From Mesostigma viride (Eukaryota; Streptophyta; Mesostigmatophyceae; Mesostigmatales; Mesostigmataceae), in assembly GCA_009746045.1 (NCBI GenBank), contig RPFO01000253.1, forward strand, positions 5,655,645 through 5,677,512: a stretch of 21,868 nucleotides of DNA, in the 5' to 3' direction. This document shows, in pieces, positions 1-9,364 of this stretch (position 1 is the first letter of the stretch; every line of letters begins with the position of its first letter). The notes beneath the pieces are model-generated. The model saw only the letters and a program-made list of their open reading frames with translations. It searched no databases and was not told the DNA's origin. Made by a program: the position numbers and the translations under genes.

Positions 1-1964
1 CCCGGACATAGGGCTCCGCCCCTACAAAATATCAATCTCGCTTCAATGTTTGCAAGTGAGGCGTCCTATCAAAATTATGCCCCTATCGCCTAATAATTGG
101 CTTCCTCGGCTATTCCCACCATTTCGCCTATCAACCCCTCGGCCATGTATCAACCCGTCCCGCCGCCCACGCGCCCACGTGGCCACATCGCCCTCTCATA
201 AAAACCCCTTCACCGTTGCCCCCCGTCATATGGATCCCGTCCGTCCTATCAGTTTGGTCCATATCGATCCCGTCCTGTGGATCCTGTCAAGTAGAATCCG
301 GTCAAGCTTATCCTGTCGATATCAACAGTATCACGTCCAGCACTCGTCAATCAATTCCGTCCAGCAGCTGTCAGTTCAGTAAATCTGATCCTCTTGATCA
401 TGTCAGGGTAACCCCCATCAAGTTAGTTAGTCAGTTAGTTAGGTGTATCCCACGCCGCACATGGGCAGCAGAGTCTTTAGTGGCCGAGGGCCGGTCAAAA
501 ACAGTGGCCTCGTCAAGTAGTACGCCCCGTTGGAGTTGGATCCCGTCGCTTGATTCCGTCAACCATCCCGTCAAGCATCGACGTTCTGTTGATGTTGTTG
601 CCCGCGCCGTACATGGGCAGCAGAGATTTGGAAACGGCCAAGGGCCAGAACACTGAACAGCAGCGTTCGGTATATTTCCAGCTTGTAGGCAGATTCCTCG
701 TCCGTCAGCTTGTCGCCAGCGTCCTTCTCTCTCCGTCGTTTTTTCCCTTCGAATTCTTTGCCCCGCCATCCAACTCGTACTGCCGGCCCAAATCCTGAGT
801 ATCGATTTCAAATTTCTGCCTTATGCGTATCCCAACTCCGATAAGTTAGTAGGGTCAAATGGCAAATTTTCGACAAAATTATATGCGGTGACCGTTGAAA
901 ATTATTTGCGGTGACCGTTGAGAAGCTCGGTTTATAGGGTAGGACACCTTACGAGCCCAAAGTGTTGGGCGCCAGCATAACATGCTCATAGCAAGTCAAA
1001 GCAGACCTGAATTCGAGGCGCTGTTTCTAAGGTAGGAGGTGAGCTACTTGGTTAGGGGATGCACCTTCGCTTGCTGTACCTACCAATTGACCATTTTAAG
1101 CCCAAATCAATCCCAGGTATACCACTTTACAAGGCCCATTGATGATTTTTTTTTTTTGGTCTCTTCAGCCAAGACGGCACCGTATGTAATCTGTTTGATG
1201 TGGTGCTTGCTTGATTCCTTCTCGCCCAACAGACCAGTCATACCACTCCACGCACTCCTCAGACTCCAAACCCAATCGCTTCTCTTATCCGCAGGACGAA
1301 AGCAACTAATGGATGCAAGCAAGAGAATGGATGTGAATGATTGAGGACAGTTCACGTAATTGCTGTATCAACCGCTGTTTCCACCCACATCGCCCCTTTG
1401 CTACCCGCCACTTCATGACAAAAAAGCAAACAGCTCAAATTGCCATGAAGCAGGCCAACCACAGGTAACTTGCTAGCTCAGAGCCAAATCCGAACAATAC
1501 CAGCCTGTCAAGACAGCAATGGCAAGGGAAAACAGATGACAGACTCGTACCTTGAAATCTTGCGCTCCAGTTTTGCACATACTCCTTTTTTGGTACGTTT
1601 TGCTAATATGTAATTTTTCCTTATTTTATCCTTATCTCTGCATAGTCACTCCTAGGGCCTGAAATCAAAACCGCCGATCATGCTATCATACATTATGGTT
1701 CCCTCGAAAAGCACTTGCCATGTGAAGCAAAAGGGTCTGAACAAGCACTAGCGCGAAGACTATTAACTACCTTATGGATTTCCAAAGCAAAAAATGGAAA
1801 GCAAACATCGAGTGGTGTACTCTTTGACACTTGTCCGTGCCTGATCTTTAATCCCTATCCTGGTAATGCCAATCGTTGAAACTTGCAAATATAACCGTTT
1901 GCCCACTCTGTGAACTAAACCCCACCGCGCTGTTGCCTGGGATTACCCGGACTGCCTTTGCCAG
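1..1964. other. Left flank, no gene recognised
   Basis: I see no convincing coding region here. Open frames are short, overlap one another on both strands and show no family motif. The stretch from about 230 to 590 is peppered with degenerate copies of an ATCCCGTCAAG-like word, which looks like an old minisatellite. Two imperfect copies of a motif around ATGGGCAGCAGAG followed by GGCC-AGGGCC occur near 455-495 and 610-650. A T-rich run lies near 1147-1158. The stretch should hold the upstream part of the gene whose first visible exon starts at 1965, but I could not find an exon in it resembling the upstream exon of the minus-strand paralogue. Confidence 0.5.
875..920. repeat. Two-copy 23-bp tandem repeat
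   Basis: Positions 875-897 and 898-920 are head-to-tail copies of the same 23-mer with a single mismatch. Each copy contains CGGTGACCG, which is symmetric around its central base. The function is unknown; it could be a duplicated protein-binding site or simply a young minisatellite. Confidence 0.85.
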
Positions 1965-2427
1965 CTGGCGACGCGAACGCATGCTCACCGACAACAACTC
2001 CGCGCTCCTCAACGGTGGCCTCCGCTCCCTGGGCGAGAACAACAAGCTGATCTCGTGGCTGTTGACCGCCATCAACCGCAAGCTCTCCTACCACTTCTAC
2101 AATGGACAGCTGGCGGAGTATCGCCGGCTCACTTGGGTGCGCCAGCTGGCGCGCGACATCACCAACATGATCCTGTCCAGGCGCGGCACAGGGGCCGGGG
2201 GTGACAACTCCAGTGTCCCACAGGGGGGGGCGGGCCCGAGCAGCGGTCAGCCCCAGGCCAGCGTGGGGAGCTGCGGGGGCGGACCAGGGGACGAGGACGG
2301 CAGCCTTGTGCGATGGAACAAGGTGTACGCGTCGGTACTCCAGGTGCTGATTGACGGCATCCACACGGGCCTATCCGTGATCACCCCGCACGACCTGCGC
2401 GTTTTCGGGCACCAGGTGGCAATGCTG
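1965..2427 (+). CDS. Exon A of the plus-strand family member
   Basis: The acceptor is the AG at 1963-1964 after a pyrimidine-rich stretch (ctgcctttgccag). The donor is GTGCGT at 2428. The exon starts with one base of a split codon and then encodes 154 residues. Strongly conserved blocks shared with the minus copy include NKL(I/V)SWLL, KLSY-FYNGQLAEY, WVRQLARDITN and WNKVYASVLQVLIDGIH. The two conserved halves are joined by a Gly/Ser/Pro-rich linker that differs in sequence but ends in GGPGDEDG in both copies. The conserved parts look helical. Frame choice rests on this conservation; the other open frames over the region do not match the paralogue. Confidence 0.75.
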
Positions 2428-4691
2428 GTGCGTGCCGGACAGATTGGGCAGTTTCTAGTGTGTTGTTTTCCTGAGTATCGTTGGTTGGTAGCGACCAGAT
2501 ATTCGTTTCTGGGATGTGGTGCCATGCATTTTCAAGGTTCTGTGTCCTGTTAATTGGATAGCAACGTTGTAGCATTGTAGTATTGTGATTGATGTCACAA
2601 CTCACAAGGGGGAAAAAAGGGTCACCTTCCGTTTATCTGTTGTCATGCCCCTAGCGTTGGCCGTGCTTGGCAGTAAGGCATTGTGTACGCTGGCTACTCC
2701 TACACTACTATACCATCACAAAACCAATGATGCAGCGGCGTCTTTTTTGGTACAAGGCACCCAAATGTATTGTGGCTAGTTCCCATCAAGGCACATGATC
2801 TTGTTGATAAAACCCCCTTGCTGAGTATTTCTCGGACCAATAGTTATTATATTTTAAGAGCGGCTATCTCCCTTGCCTCTCAGTATGTATCTGGATGTTT
2901 TTTTACAGGCTAGTGGGAGAGCAGTGTGCAAGTCTGGTATATGCGGGGATCGGCATGCACGGATTGATCTTTATTCATTCTAATATGGCACTCTCCGTTG
3001 TTCGGGGTTTAATGTGACCTGGGTAGAATCCATGCTTATTTCTTGTGCATGTACACTGTACAAGCGTTGTAGTTAAGTAGCGCCGTGCAAGTACGACGAA
3101 CAGCAATGGGATTGCGCTAGAACTATGACACGTAGGAAATCCGGATGTTCGCATTCCAGGCTTGGCAATTTTCTCGACTCGGCCAAACCGTGCCTCCGCC
3201 GTAAATATTTCTTGCGTCTGCCAGGCTTTGAACCCGGCACCCCAGCGTGCGCACCAGTTTGCCGCGTTACTTTTTGTTACTTGTTACTTTTCGCTTAACT
3301 GTTGGAGAAGACCCCTGAGCCAATGTTATATGCCATGGTTCCTAATGCCTCGCTACCTTGTGCATGCCTTGATGGCTTTGTGCCCCCCAGGAGGAGTACT
3401 TCCCGTCGCTCGCAAGGGAGACCCTGGGGCGCTACAGAGGACTGATGTATGCCACCCGTCAACGCTACACCTACATGGCCCAGCGGGCACGTGCGATGCT
3501 CGTGGACGACGTTGCCGACAACATGAAAGGTGCATTCGAGGACTACCTCAACGCCTGGGCGGACAAGGCTGCTGCCGACATCCTCAGGGCCATCACCGCT
3601 CTGCAGACGCAGCTGGGCGTGAACGGCGGGCTTGGCCAAAACGAGCAGTTGGAAGCGATGCTTCAGACGCTCGAGCAGGAGCTGTTCGTGCTGGATGGTG
3701 GACGCCAGGCCAACGTAGTCGCACCACCGAGGGACGAGGAACCAAGGCCTCCTCGTGCGCCGCCACAGGTCATGCGGGCGCAGCAACCGAGGCACATTAA
3801 CGTGAGTGCGTGGGGTGTACATACAGGTACAAGTAGATGGCTCATGGGATGTGTTTAAGCTGATTGACTTGCTGTACTCAAGATTACATGTCTCTGCCTG
3901 GGTGATGTTCGTTGAAGGTGGGAGGTTTTGTAGGATTGGGGGGGGTTAGAGGGCTTGTGGGGGCTGGAGTGGGAAAAAAACAGGGGAAGGAGCAGAGGGA
4001 GAATCGTTGGGGGGGATTTAACATGGAAATACTGTCGGGGAATGTTCCGGTTAACGTTGATTGATAAATATTTGGTTTATGCTGAGTCAACACTTAACAG
4101 GGAACTGCACATTGGCTGGTTTTTTGATTGATGGGTCGAACATGTTGCACTTGGTAAGCTTTCAGTTAGGGGGGAGAAAATCAAATACATAATAGTTTTT
4201 TGTATTTCAAATACAGATAGATTTTTTTATGCTAACATTTATTTGTTATGATTGGCAGGATTGCCTTTCTAGTAAAGTTGTTTCCTATAGGCTTGTACAG
4301 TAGGATGATTCTTCCAAACAGCGGAGCCGGTATAAATACCCATGCACAACCCATATTGCTTTCACTCATACTGCCGGCTCATTAGAGTACTTATATAACA
4401 AAGTCAGGCTTTTACTGTGTCTTTGGCTGCCCTGTGGCTGCCATCATCTCCCCCCCCACGTGGACGCAGGCGGAGGACCTGGCTGCACTGCGCCGGATGA
4501 CGGTGGAAGAGTGGGTGGAGTACCCGGTCGAAGTCTGCCGGCAGGTTCTGGTGGACCTGCGCGTCTTCCCCGAACCGGAGGTCATGGTCCGGAGATGCAT
4601 GCAGCGCAAGCTGCTCTTCAAGCACCTCACCGAGTTCCTCAACCGCAATGAGGAGCCGCAGGACCGGAATGTGCGGCCCCGCCACGAGTAA
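1965..4691 (+). CDS. Unrecognised multi-exon gene, plus-strand copy (5' end not seen)
   Basis: This is the plus-strand member of a two-copy family, predicted as join(1965..2427, 3391..3801, 4470..4691). The evidence is homology to the minus-strand exons at 20270-16917: both copies keep the same exon order, the same boundaries and the same phases (2 entering the first visible exon, then 0 and 0). Introns are 963 and 668 nt. The visible part encodes about 364 residues and ends in TAA. I do not recognise the family. There is no obvious signal peptide or membrane segment, and no catalytic motif that I know. The 5' end is uncertain. An upstream exon exists in the other copy but is not visible here, so this copy is either 5'-truncated, uses the ATG at 1981, or has a far upstream exon outside the window. 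Confidence 0.72.
3195..3290 (-). repeat. tRNA-derived (SINE-like) fragment, tentative
   Basis: On the minus strand, 3234-3224 reads GGTTCAAAGCC, which fits the Pol III B-box consensus GGTTCRANNCC. It sits in a T-arm-like hairpin, CCGGG-TTCAAAG-CCTGG, with one G-T pair. Upstream on the same strand is CGGCAAACTGG, a loose match to an A box, followed by GTGCGCACGCTGG, reminiscent of tRNA-derived SINE heads. The A-to-B spacing is too short and no complete cloverleaf forms, so this is not a functional tRNA. It lies in the intron between exons A and B of the plus-strand gene. Confidence 0.35.
3391..3801 (+). CDS. Exon B of the plus-strand family member
   Basis: The acceptor is the AG at 3389-3390 after a C-rich tract. 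The donor is GTGAGT at 3802. The exon is 411 nt, 137 codons, phase 0 at both ends. It aligns over its whole length with 18730-18314 on the minus strand. Shared blocks include RYTY, DVADN(M/I)K-AF-DY, WADKA--DIL, LDGGR and PRDEEP. It is visibly less conserved than exons A and C. The N-terminal two thirds look like amphipathic helix and possibly coiled coil; the C-terminal third is Pro/Arg-rich and probably disordered. Longer frames that overlap it are not conserved in the paralogue. Confidence 0.72.
4470..4691 (+). CDS. Exon C of the plus-strand family member, probably terminal
   Basis: The acceptor is the AG at 4468-4469 (gtggacgcag). The exon begins AEDLAALRRMTVEEWVEYP in phase 0 and runs 73 codons to TAA at 4689-4691. 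It matches 17135-16917 closely; shared features are MTVEEWV-YP, VCRQVLVDLR, CMQR-LLFKHLT and DRNVRPR. The stop overlaps a perfect-looking donor, GTAAGT at 4688-4693, so continued splicing cannot be excluded. The paralogue also has a TAA at the same codon but a weaker donor, which favours a true stop. Confidence 0.75.
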   Translation, partial: AEDLAALRRMTVEEWVEYPVEVCRQVLVDLRVFPEPEVMVRRCMQRKLLFKHLTEFLNRNEEPQDRNVRPRHE

Positions 4692-4896
4692 GTCAGGGTA
4701 TTCTGGCACAGAGTTCCGCGGGCACACAAGTCACTCAAGATTCTCCAAACTTCAAGTTACCTTTGGGGAGGGTGCAGACATCTACACACCACCTACGTCA
4801 AGGAAAACCATTCCGGCTAATGCGGCCACGTATATCCTTGTACTAATTATGAGCAGGCATTTCGCGGCCCGGCCCTTGTAACGGGCGCAACCATGA

Positions 4897-4902
4897 AATA
4901 AA
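4897..4902 (+). promoter_or_regulatory. Candidate polyadenylation signal AATAAA
   Basis: AATAAA lies about 206 nt after the TAA of exon C, on the same strand, followed by T/G-rich sequence (gtgttttggggc). Position and context suit a 3' end for the plus-strand gene, but a lone hexamer is weak evidence. Confidence 0.4.
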
Positions 4903-5375
4903 TAGTGTTTTGGGGCTCGCTTTCATTGACAGTCCACAGGACTTTAGGGCTTGAGCATTCTGGGACTTGTTTGGAAATTTGGGACTTCGATGTGTCATTA
5001 TGGTTATTTATGCACATTTAGACTAGCTACTACTTTGGGCCTAGGCCCGAAGTACAAGATCCTCTGGGGGCCGGATAAGCCCTGAAGTCATCAGACAGGA
5101 ATTGTTTTGAGGCCAGCGGGCAGTCGTTTGGCCGTCTCTGGAACTAGATAGTCGGTACTCGCATTGTCGGGGCGCCTGTTTACCAGCTTAATAGCGCACG
5201 TATGTGGACATTGGTCCGATCGAGGACGACAATTTCGTCCTCTTGCATGTGGAATAAACAATATTGCGTGTAAAGGGCAACCCCATTGAATATATTGATA
5301 CCCTCTGAGTGCTAGATTTGGGTGCCATGATCAATCATTCCTGATATCAGTTATACTTAGCATGGTTAATTTGTG

Positions 5376-5424
5376 TAGACCTCAATTTAATTAATTAATT
5401 ACATAATGGTTAATTTGAGGTCTA
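5376..5424. repeat. Inverted repeat with 10-bp arms
   Basis: TAGACCTCAA at 5376-5385 is matched by TTGAGGTCTA at 5415-5424, with a 29-bp TTAA-rich spacer. The words around it (GGTTAATTTG) also occur as a direct repeat at 5364-5373 and 5408-5417. It ends 46 bp before the GGGA satellite. Confidence 0.75.
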
Positions 5425-5470
5425 TGGACGGATTGTTAAGAATGGTCTAAGCAGTTAACCCCGATGGATG

Positions 5471-5691
5471 GAGGGAGGGAGGGAGGGAGGGAGGGAGGGA
5501 GGGAGGGAGGGAGGGAGGGAGGGAGGGAGGGAGGGAGGGAGGGAGGGAGGGAGGGAGGGAGGGAGGGAGGGAGGGAGGGAGGGAGGGAGGGAGGGAGGGA
5601 GGGAGGGAGGGAGGGAGGGAGGGAGGGAGGGAGGGAGGGAGGGAGGGAGGGAGGGAGGGAGGGAGGGAGGGAGGGAGGGAGGGAGGAGGGA
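5471..5691. repeat. (GGGA)n microsatellite
   Basis: An almost perfect run of GGGA tetranucleotides, about 55 units, with one short unit near the right end. All frames across it are open only because the repeat has no stop codons, giving artificial GGRE or LPPS protein repeats. Confidence 0.98.
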
Positions 5692-5692
5692 T

Positions 5693-5900
5693 GGGTGGGT
5701 GGGTGGTGGGTGGGGTGGGTGGGTGGGTGGGTGGGTGGGTGGGTGGGTGGGTGGGTGGGTGGGTGGGTGGGTGGTGGTGGGTGGGTGGGTGGGTGGGTGG
5801 GTGGGTGGGTGGGTGGGTGGGTGGGTGGGTGGGTGGGTGGGTGGGTGGGTGGGTGGGTGGGTGGGTGGGTGGGTGGGTGGGTGGGTGGGTGGGTGGGTGG
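5693..5900. repeat. (GGGT)n microsatellite
   Basis: A GGGT run begins two bases after the GGGA run, interrupted near 5704-5715 and 5772-5779 by short units. With four or more GGG blocks at one-base spacing, the strand is a classic G-quadruplex former. The THPP and GGWV peptide repeats it encodes on paper are not evidence for a gene. Confidence 0.98.
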
Positions 5901-6126
5901 CACATCAATCCGACGCCGCGCCAAAGTTGCCAGCGAAATTTCGGGGAGAAAGTGACGAAATTCGGTGCGCGCGGCAGATGTTGAGGGCAAATTCCATTGC
6001 GAAGGCTATGGTAGCGTGTTTACTATGCACGGATTACGAAGCCATTTTGTACCGGATTTCGCTTGTTCGATCGGCATTGACGTAAGGAAATTTATTCTGC
6101 AAAAAAAAAGGTCGGGAAACAGCTTT

Positions 6127-6157
<31 letters not shown>

Positions 6158-7235
6158 GTGAGCACGCAGCAGTGGCCAGTTTTGCGCGCCGAGCGCAGCC
6201 ACCCGTGCGTGTTCAAGGTAATGGCTAGCACAGATTAGACGCTACTTGTCGCGTCTGCGTGCTACAATCTCCGGCGCCACCATGGCGGCTGGCCACTCAG
6301 CTTAATTTGGTAAAACCCAAATGAGCTGAGCTGACGTGCCTGCCTTAACTGCATGCCCTGTGGGGTGGGCGAGGACCTGTCCCATGAAACTATCTTGCTG
6401 CCTGAAGCATGCAAATATAGAAACCGCATTCCAGTTGCCGTCCGGGCTTTCTACCACACATGCCAACAAAAGCAGGAAGGCATCCCGACAAATCTAAATT
6501 GCTACCCTGTTGCCGATCTCATCTCCTAGAGGCTCCGGCATTTCTGTCCCTGGGAATGTCCGGCATTGAGTCACGTCCACCAAGGTCGAAGCATAATATC
6601 CTTCAGACAATCTGCACGCTCACACCTTGCGTGTGAGTGGCCCATGCAGCAAACATGGCTTCTAATCTTTCCTTTCTAGAAGAAATCCCTTCGTAGGGCT
6701 GCCAGCGATTTCGCATTCATTCCAGCGATCTGGCTCCGCACCGCAAATTGTCCTTTTCCATTTTCTGTCCAGTCCTCATAACGTTGACCCGCTATTAATT
6801 AATTAATTAATTAATTAAACACGTCGGCTCCCGTTGGGGAGTCACGGAGCACTGAAGTGCTTTTAATCCCTGTGTGTGCACTACAGGAGAAAGGGCAGAG
6901 ACCCCCAGTCTCCTTCATGCCAAAGGCATGCCACAGCTGCAATCGGGCGCGGCTAGCTAAAGGACAGGCTAACGATCCGGCAAACTGTGGGTGCAATAAG
7001 ACCCATGTAAGCGGGGCATAACAGGTATAGCGTGGGCAAGTAATCTGACCATAGCACGGGCGTAGCATGGCTGTGCTAGGACTAGGCTAAGGCTATGGCT
7101 GGTGGTGTACCGTGCGTTGGCGGCACGTGACTAGGTATGTTGGCACAGCTAGGCGAACATTCTAGGCAGGGCTGCCTTAGCGGCAGTGACTCCAATGGTT
7201 ACAATTGCTAGGGCTATTGCTATTCTAGCCCGCTG
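5901..7235. other. Non-coding spacer with two short microsatellites
   Basis: No gene recognised. It holds (TG)13 at 6127-6152 and (TTAA)6 at 6795-6818. From about 7015 to 7190 there is a degenerate, short-period repetition of words such as CTAGG and GCATGGCT, resembling a decayed minisatellite. Confidence 0.55.
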
Positions 7236-7530
7236 GGGGCGTCCACATCTTGTGGTTGATCATCAGGTCCCCGCCCCTCCAGTACACCTTGGGCTTCTGG
7301 GGGTCCTGCTAATGGCGGAGGTATTCCGGCCACAGGTCGCGTCGCTGCTGTTGCTGAGCGGGGGTGAGGTCGTCATCCAGCGTCCAGGTGAGGTCGTGCA
7401 ACCGCTTGCGACGAGAGAGGAACCGCTATTCTACACCACAAAGACACCTGGCCTGTCAATAGCCTCGGCGCTGTTGAAGTCGACCAGCAGTCCAGCTCCA
7501 GCTCCAGCTCCAGCTGTCCACTAACTCGCG
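7236..7530 (-). pseudogene. Broken LINE ORF1 (RRM-type) C-terminal fragment
   Basis: Read on the minus strand, one frame gives LLVDFNSAEAIDRPGVF, followed after a frameshift by TLDDDLTPAQQQQRRDLWPE, then an in-frame TAG and KPKVYWRGGDLMIN. These resemble the end of the RNA-binding domain and the DDLTP-Q--R region of L1-type ORF1 or linker proteins. The minus-strand element at 13080-9570 has an equivalent order (VLVDF, then DDFYTPEQLEAR), which supports the call. At least one frameshift and one stop are present. A CTCCAG hexamer run (7489-7516) sits at its upstream end. The family assignment is from memory of LINE proteins, not a search. Confidence 0.55.
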
Positions 7531-7556
7531 TATGATCCTCTCGACGCTGCGCACTT

Positions 7557-8817
7557 GTGCTGCCGTCCGCTCAAGTCAGTGCTGCGCGCCCAGCTGTGCC
7601 TGGCCCGGCGCGCGTGCACGTACACTTTCGTCCGCTCTTATGCCGCATGGGCGGGTGTGGGCTCACCCGCGCCGCCCGCCTCGCCCCCGCCGCCTTCCTT
7701 GGCTCTGTTGCTCAGGCCTGGGCGGAGATCCGCCGGTTGGTCCCCAGCGCCGTCAGCGCCATTCCCGACTTGGTCACCCCATCCCCCTTCCCCTTTGTGC
7801 AGGCTGTGCAGGATTCTTACCTCGGGATCCAGCAGGCTTGCGACCTTGTCCGCCCAGCTCAGGCCGTCCACCGTCGCCTGCCCCGGGGCACGCCCGGCGT
7901 GTCCACTGTCGTCAGTCCTAGTGTCTTCCCTGCCTGCGTTCATGAAAAACAACAAAAGACCTACGCGGGTATACTACACTGTGCCGACTGGATGGGTCTG
8001 CATGCGAGCTTGAACGATCAGGGGAAGGCTTGGCTTTACTCCGTTTCCCCTTGAGGGGAGCGTGGGGTCCGCATTCCTGCGCGCCCTCCCCATGAGCCCT
8101 TTGTTCACGCTGGTTCCGGCCCTTTATACGCCATCGCTCTCCGCCACCAGCTCTTTGCCCCGCAACCTCTCGAATCACGGTGGGTGCGTCCTGCGGCATG
8201 CAGCTGCGGGCTTGCTCTGGATACTACTGGGACGCACTACATCGCGTGCATGGGTGGCCAGCAGAACCAGAACTGGTTCCTCTATCTCCATACCGCTCTC
8301 CTCCGGGTGGTGTGCGGCCATGGTTCGGTCCGTCTTTCCCCACTCCACCATCAAGTGCGAGGACGCGGATGGGGCCGCTCTCTACTCACCCAACCACCGC
8401 CCCGACATTACCGTGCTTGACTGCGACGGGCAGGGTTGCCACCTGCTTATCGATGTCTCCGTGGCTTGGCCGCTCTCTGGTCGCCACATCCTCCGGGCGG
8501 CTGTGGATGCCGGCGCTGCTGCCGCCGTGGCTGAGCGCGACAAGTTTGCCTCCTACGGCAATGTGGGGCCCCACCGGGTCATCCCCTTTGTCCTTGAGGA
8601 GTTCGGGGCCATGGGCCCCAAGACAGCGGAGTTTTTCCACGAGTGCTGCCAGCGCCGTGAAGACCGCCTCGACCTCGAGGGTCAGACCGCCCCGTGGTCG
8701 GCCCGCACGTGGTCCTCGTATTGCCGGCAGCGCCTCTCACTCGCCCTCACTCGCACCGTGGCTGATGTGTTATTCCGCCGCACCCGGGCCGACTTTGTCG
8801 CGACCCATGAGGTCTAG
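7557..8817 (+). pseudogene. 3' end of a non-LTR retrotransposon with restriction-like endonuclease
   Basis: The first segment (from about 7557, third frame) contains GGCGLTRAARLAPAAFLGS, a signature of the region after the reverse transcriptase in several LINE families, and ends at TGA 8052-8054. The same frame then continues with YAIALRHQLF and the finger C-x-C-x9-H-x3-C (Cys at 8199 and 8205, His at 8235, Cys at 8247). After a frameshift near 8325 the first frame carries RPDITV and LIDVSV: Asp at 8404 and Asp at 8452 fit the PD...D spacing of R2/CRE-type restriction-like endonucleases. It ends at TAG 8815-8817. The reverse transcriptase itself is absent. One stop and one frameshift make it a dead 5'-truncated copy. 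Confidence 0.68.
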
Positions 8818-9036
8818 ATCCCTTCCAGGCCTGCATGGTGGGCCGGCAGCACTGTTGCTGCGTGTTGTTATGTGATGTATAGTTAGTTGTACCTTGTGCA
8901 GCTGGCGTGCTCCTAATGGATGTCCGTGTCAGATTACAATTAATTTCTTCAGGGTTATTCTCCCAGTTATCGGGTTTTTGCTTATGTTGCATGCCTATCT
9001 CACCTCCGTAATCTATCATTCTCAATGAATATATAT
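8818..9036. other. Short spacer after the LINE 3' end
   Basis: Probably the 3' untranslated part of the preceding LINE fragment plus flank. A TATATAT stretch at 9030-9036 directly precedes the direct repeat. No other feature seen. Confidence 0.4.
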
Positions 9037-9364
9037 GGAGGGGAACATGGGATGGAAATTGGAGGGTGTAAGCTATCTAGGTGCTAGTTACAGGTTTGTG
9101 GGCACCACGGCCCGAATCGATCGCTATGAATGCCATACGCGGTCACACGCGGAGCCCCCACAGACTTGGGGGTGGTCTCCTTCATCACTACTTGCCATCT
9201 ATCCTTGCGTGCACGCCATCTGCCTCCAGATTACACTAGACAAACCAGGAGGCTGCCCGGGTGTGAGCCCGTCGCGTCTATGTAGTGTAGCACATGTCCA
9301 TGCCGAGTCTATCACGAAAAGTCCACGGGTGGCGGCCCTGCCGCGCGCGGCCTGGGGCACGCCA
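9037..9364 (+). repeat. Direct repeat copy 1 (about 0.33 kb)
   Basis: Aligns with 15773-16091 in the same orientation from GGAGGGGAACATGG to GGGGCACGCCA. The copies differ by scattered substitutions and a few short indels. No open frame is conserved in a meaningful way. The termini do not show TG...CA, and no flanking target duplication is obvious. It may be a SINE- or MITE-like unit or part of a larger element's untranslated region. Confidence 0.9.

Larger units (their letters stand above)
4692..5470. other. Intergenic stretch downstream of the plus-strand gene
   Basis: No coding region is recognised. It contains the probable polyadenylation signal at 4897, an inverted repeat at 5376-5424 and TTAA-rich sequence near 5387-5401, directly before the GGGA satellite. 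Confidence 0.6.

Noticed and set aside
431-811. 126-residue minus-strand frame in the left flank
   Set aside because: No motif, overlaps plus-strand frames of similar length and the degenerate repeat zone; no paralogue in the window.
3195-3290. Functional tRNA gene
   Set aside because: Only a T-arm and loose A box are present; no acceptor stem pairing or anticodon arm of normal geometry.
3162-3800. 212-residue plus-strand frame and a 175-residue minus-strand frame over exon B
   Set aside because: Neither is conserved at 18730-18314, whereas the shorter frame chosen for exon B is, with matching splice sites.
4329-4400. TATA-like words (ggtataaatac, cttatataac) as a promoter
   Set aside because: They fall in the intron directly before exon C, whose acceptor and phase match the paralogue; no transcript start can be argued.
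5436-6085. Long open frames encoding LPPS/THPP or GGRE/GGWV repeats on both strands
   Set aside because: They are open in several frames only because GGGA and GGGT repeats contain no stops; there is no non-repetitive domain or supporting splice context.
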